From: a virus
Length of the DNA: 21,666 bases
Virus record (IMG/VR): IMGVR_UViG_3300034522_000016
Coordinates: 1-21,666 of that record
Direction: 5' to 3' (one strand)
Below, one piece after another: positions 20,305 through 21,666 of this stretch. The notes under the pieces are model-generated. The model had not been told where the DNA came from and made no database searches. It worked only from the letters and a program-made list of their open reading frames with translations. Every line of letters begins with the position of its first letter. Within the stretch, counting starts at the first letter, position 1. The position numbers and the translations under genes are program-made.

Positions 20305-20394
20305 ATGTTCTCGCTTGGATTAGCTTGTTTTGCCCTGGGTTTTTCTTGCTGCGCTGCATTTATTCAAATAATCAGGTGGTGGTATGCCCGTTAA
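20305..20394 (+). CDS. Very small membrane peptide in the connector operon, 29 aa
   Basis: ATG 20305 has a good ribosome site (GTGAGGTG) and the frame ends at 20394, overlapping the next start by 11 bases. Almost the whole peptide is hydrophobic (MFSLGLACFALGFSCCAAFI in the first 20 residues), with the basic aromatic end RWWYAR: a single-pass membrane peptide. Its compact fit between two genes supports it. Function unknown. Confidence 0.55.
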   Translation: MFSLGLACFALGFSCCAAFIQIIRWWYAR

Positions 20395-20821
20395 AGGTAT
20401 CAAGCGTGTTCAGATGAACACCCGCAAGGTGCTGGCAGAAATTGCCGGGCCACGCACAGAAAGAGTGCTGACCGAGGTCATGATTGTAGGATCGTCTCAT
20501 GCAGCACTACTTACTCCCATTGACACCTCCACGCTCATCAACAGCCAGTACAGAAAGCTTGAACCTATATCTGGAGGGATGCAGGGAAAGGTTGGGTACA
20601 CGGCTGCATACGCTGCCGCCGTTCATGGCATGTCAGGGAAGCTAAAAGGTCAGCCACGTGAACATTTTGGCAGAACTCGCGCCGGAAAAGAATTCGGTGG
20701 TGGAACGGGGAAAGGCAATTATTGGGATCCTGATGCTGAGCCGGGATTTCTGACCAAAGGCTTTGAGCGCGACGGCCTTAACGAGATTAAGGCCATCATC
20801 AGGCAAGGATACAAAGTATGA
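20384..20821 (+). CDS. Tail-completion protein (HK97 gp10-like), 145 aa
   Basis: The sequence is like the HK97 gp10 family (PF04883): an N-terminal helix (NTRKVLAEIAGPRTERVLTE), the conserved SSHAALLTPIDTSTLINSQYRK and a glycine-rich loop (GKVGYTAAYAAAVHGMSGKL), ending in a helical tail. These proteins act at the head-tail joint or the tail end. The ATG 20384 lies within the end of the membrane peptide ORF. It overlaps the next gene by ATGA. Confidence 0.82.
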   Translation: MPVKGIKRVQMNTRKVLAEIAGPRTERVLTEVMIVGSSHAALLTPIDTSTLINSQYRKLEPISGGMQGKVGYTAAYAAAVHGMSGKLKGQPREHFGRTRAGKEFGGGTGKGNYWDPDAEPGFLTKGFERDGLNEIKAIIRQGYKV

Positions 20822-21204
20822 CGCGTAGCGAGGTGTATGACGCTCTGAGAGCGTGGTTGCAGTCCCACGGTTTTGATGTCGGCTATCGCGTCCAGAAACG
20901 CTTCTGGAACGAGCTGGAAGGAACTGAAGGGGAAAGATACCTCGTCATCCAGCAGGGCGGTGGCGGCAAGCCTGATGAGGCCATAACACTAGATTATTTC
21001 AGATTCCTTGTTCTTTCCGGTCAGAACGACAGCGACATTAACGAAGTTGAAGACCACGCTGATGCAATACGTCAGGCGATGATCGACGACTACCAGACTG
21101 AGTGCATCATCTCGATGCAGCCAATCGGCGGTATCCCCGCCATCCAGACCGAAGAAGGTCGCTACCTCTTCGATATTTCCTTTCAAACCATCATTTCCCG
21201 ATAA
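20818..21204 (+). CDS. Tail terminator-like protein, 128 aa
   Basis: ATG 20818 overlaps the preceding stop. The helical start (RSEVYDALRAWLQSHGFDV) and strand-rich core (ERYLVIQQGGGGKPDEAITLDYFRFLVLSG), ending YLFDISFQTIISR, have the design of lambda gpU-like tail terminator proteins. These form a ring that stops tail tube growth and joins the head. It lies directly before the tail tube gene, as expected. Confidence 0.75.
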   Translation: MTRSEVYDALRAWLQSHGFDVGYRVQKRFWNELEGTEGERYLVIQQGGGGKPDEAITLDYFRFLVLSGQNDSDINEVEDHADAIRQAMIDDYQTECIISMQPIGGIPAIQTEEGRYLFDISFQTIISR

Positions 21205-21219
21205 CACGGAGATAAAGAC

Positions 21220-21666
21220 ATGGCATGTGAAGCAGGTGCTTTCACAGGGCGTGATGTCGTCGTTTACTACGCGATTGGCTGCCCCGAATCACAACCCGCC
21301 AACGGTGACTATAAGCGCCTTGGCATGATGCGCGGGAAGACTGTTTCCGCCGAATGGGATACCGCAGACGCTACTGCTGATATGAGCGCAGCGTACACGC
21401 AGGAAAATCTCGTAACCTACAAAAACATCTCGTTCTCTGGAGATGGCGTAACTCGCAAAGAAGATGTTTATGCGCAGAACGCGTTGAAGCGTCACGTATA
21501 CAACCCGCCGGCAGAGACCAGCAACCAGCCGTATGTCTGGCTGAAAATCATCTCTCCAAACGACATCACCGAAGGCCCGTTCATGGTGACTTCTTGGGAA
21601 GACGAAGCCCCTCATGATGACGTGGCCACATGGTCAATTGAGGCTTCAAGCGCGGGTCAGGTGGAT
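21220..21666 (+). CDS. Major tail tube protein, N-terminal part (cut by window edge)
   Basis: The first 149 residues of a gene that continues beyond the window. ATG 21220 follows ACGGAGA. The product is beta-rich: ACEAGAFTGRDVVVYYAIG, VSAEWDTADATADMSAAYTQ, then ISFSGDGVTRKEDVYAQNA and GPFMVTSWEDEAPHDDVATW. This is the usual look of major tail (tube) proteins of long-tailed phages. Position after a tail terminator supports it. An antisense frame here is a shadow. Confidence 0.8.
   Translation, partial: MACEAGAFTGRDVVVYYAIGCPESQPANGDYKRLGMMRGKTVSAEWDTADATADMSAAYTQENLVTYKNISFSGDGVTRKEDVYAQNALKRHVYNPPAETSNQPYVWLKIISPNDITEGPFMVTSWEDEAPHDDVATWSIEASSAGQVD

Noticed and set aside
1-21666. CRISPR array, tRNA gene, insertion sequence or attachment site
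   Set aside because: Looked for on both strands; no regularly spaced repeats, no tRNA arm pattern, no transposase and no integrase or core-site context were found.

Overview
The window is a contiguous piece of a lambdoid, siphovirus-type temperate phage or prophage of an enterobacterium (Escherichia, Salmonella or Shigella). The evidence is the gene order (replication, nin-type genes, Q, late promoter, lysis, packaging, head, connector, tail), the P22-type DnaB helicase, NinB, NinG, a Q with four Cys-rich motifs, a 21-like lysis cassette, an Sf6-like small terminase and tight ATGA overlaps. No host gene, integrase, tRNA, CRISPR or insertion sequence is seen, and both edges cut through phage genes.

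Layout. 1-1965: the end of a replication initiator, coupled to a DnaB-family helicase. 1962-5891: a chain of short accessory genes, including Ead/Ea22-like, zinc-ribbon, HNH and DUF551 proteins, interrupted by two intrinsic terminators. 5892-7494: a structured leader with a tiny ORF, then ninB, ninG and two small genes. 7491-8848: Q, the late promoter with a pause element, terminator tR' and a long structured untranslated leader. 8849-10177: pinholin-like protein, SAR endolysin, i-spanin and o-spanin, closed by a terminator. 10178-12010: an accessory stretch holding rha, a 27-residue ORF bracketed by two matching hairpins, two leftward genes and an 18-bp perfect palindrome. 12015-17213: small and large terminase, portal, Mu F-like head protein and a protease whose gene probably contains a separate scaffold start. 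17226-19118: decoration protein, major capsid protein, HeH/LEM-like protein and a terminator. 19155-21666: head-tail connector and tail-completion genes with two very small extra genes, ending inside the probable major tail protein.

How it works together. Early rightward transcription would express replication and nin-type genes and finally Q. Q would modify polymerase held at the pause just after the late promoter, so that it passes tR' and the later terminators and transcribes lysis, packaging and structural genes. Packaging is probably headful (pac), inferred only from the Sf6-like small terminase. The least explained parts are the twin-hairpin mini-gene and leftward genes at 10930-12006, the start-codon hairpin before ninB, and the 26-residue ORF translated through a terminator. 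I found no convincing complete new defence or counter-defence system. All family assignments come from reading the sequence and remembering families; no search was run.
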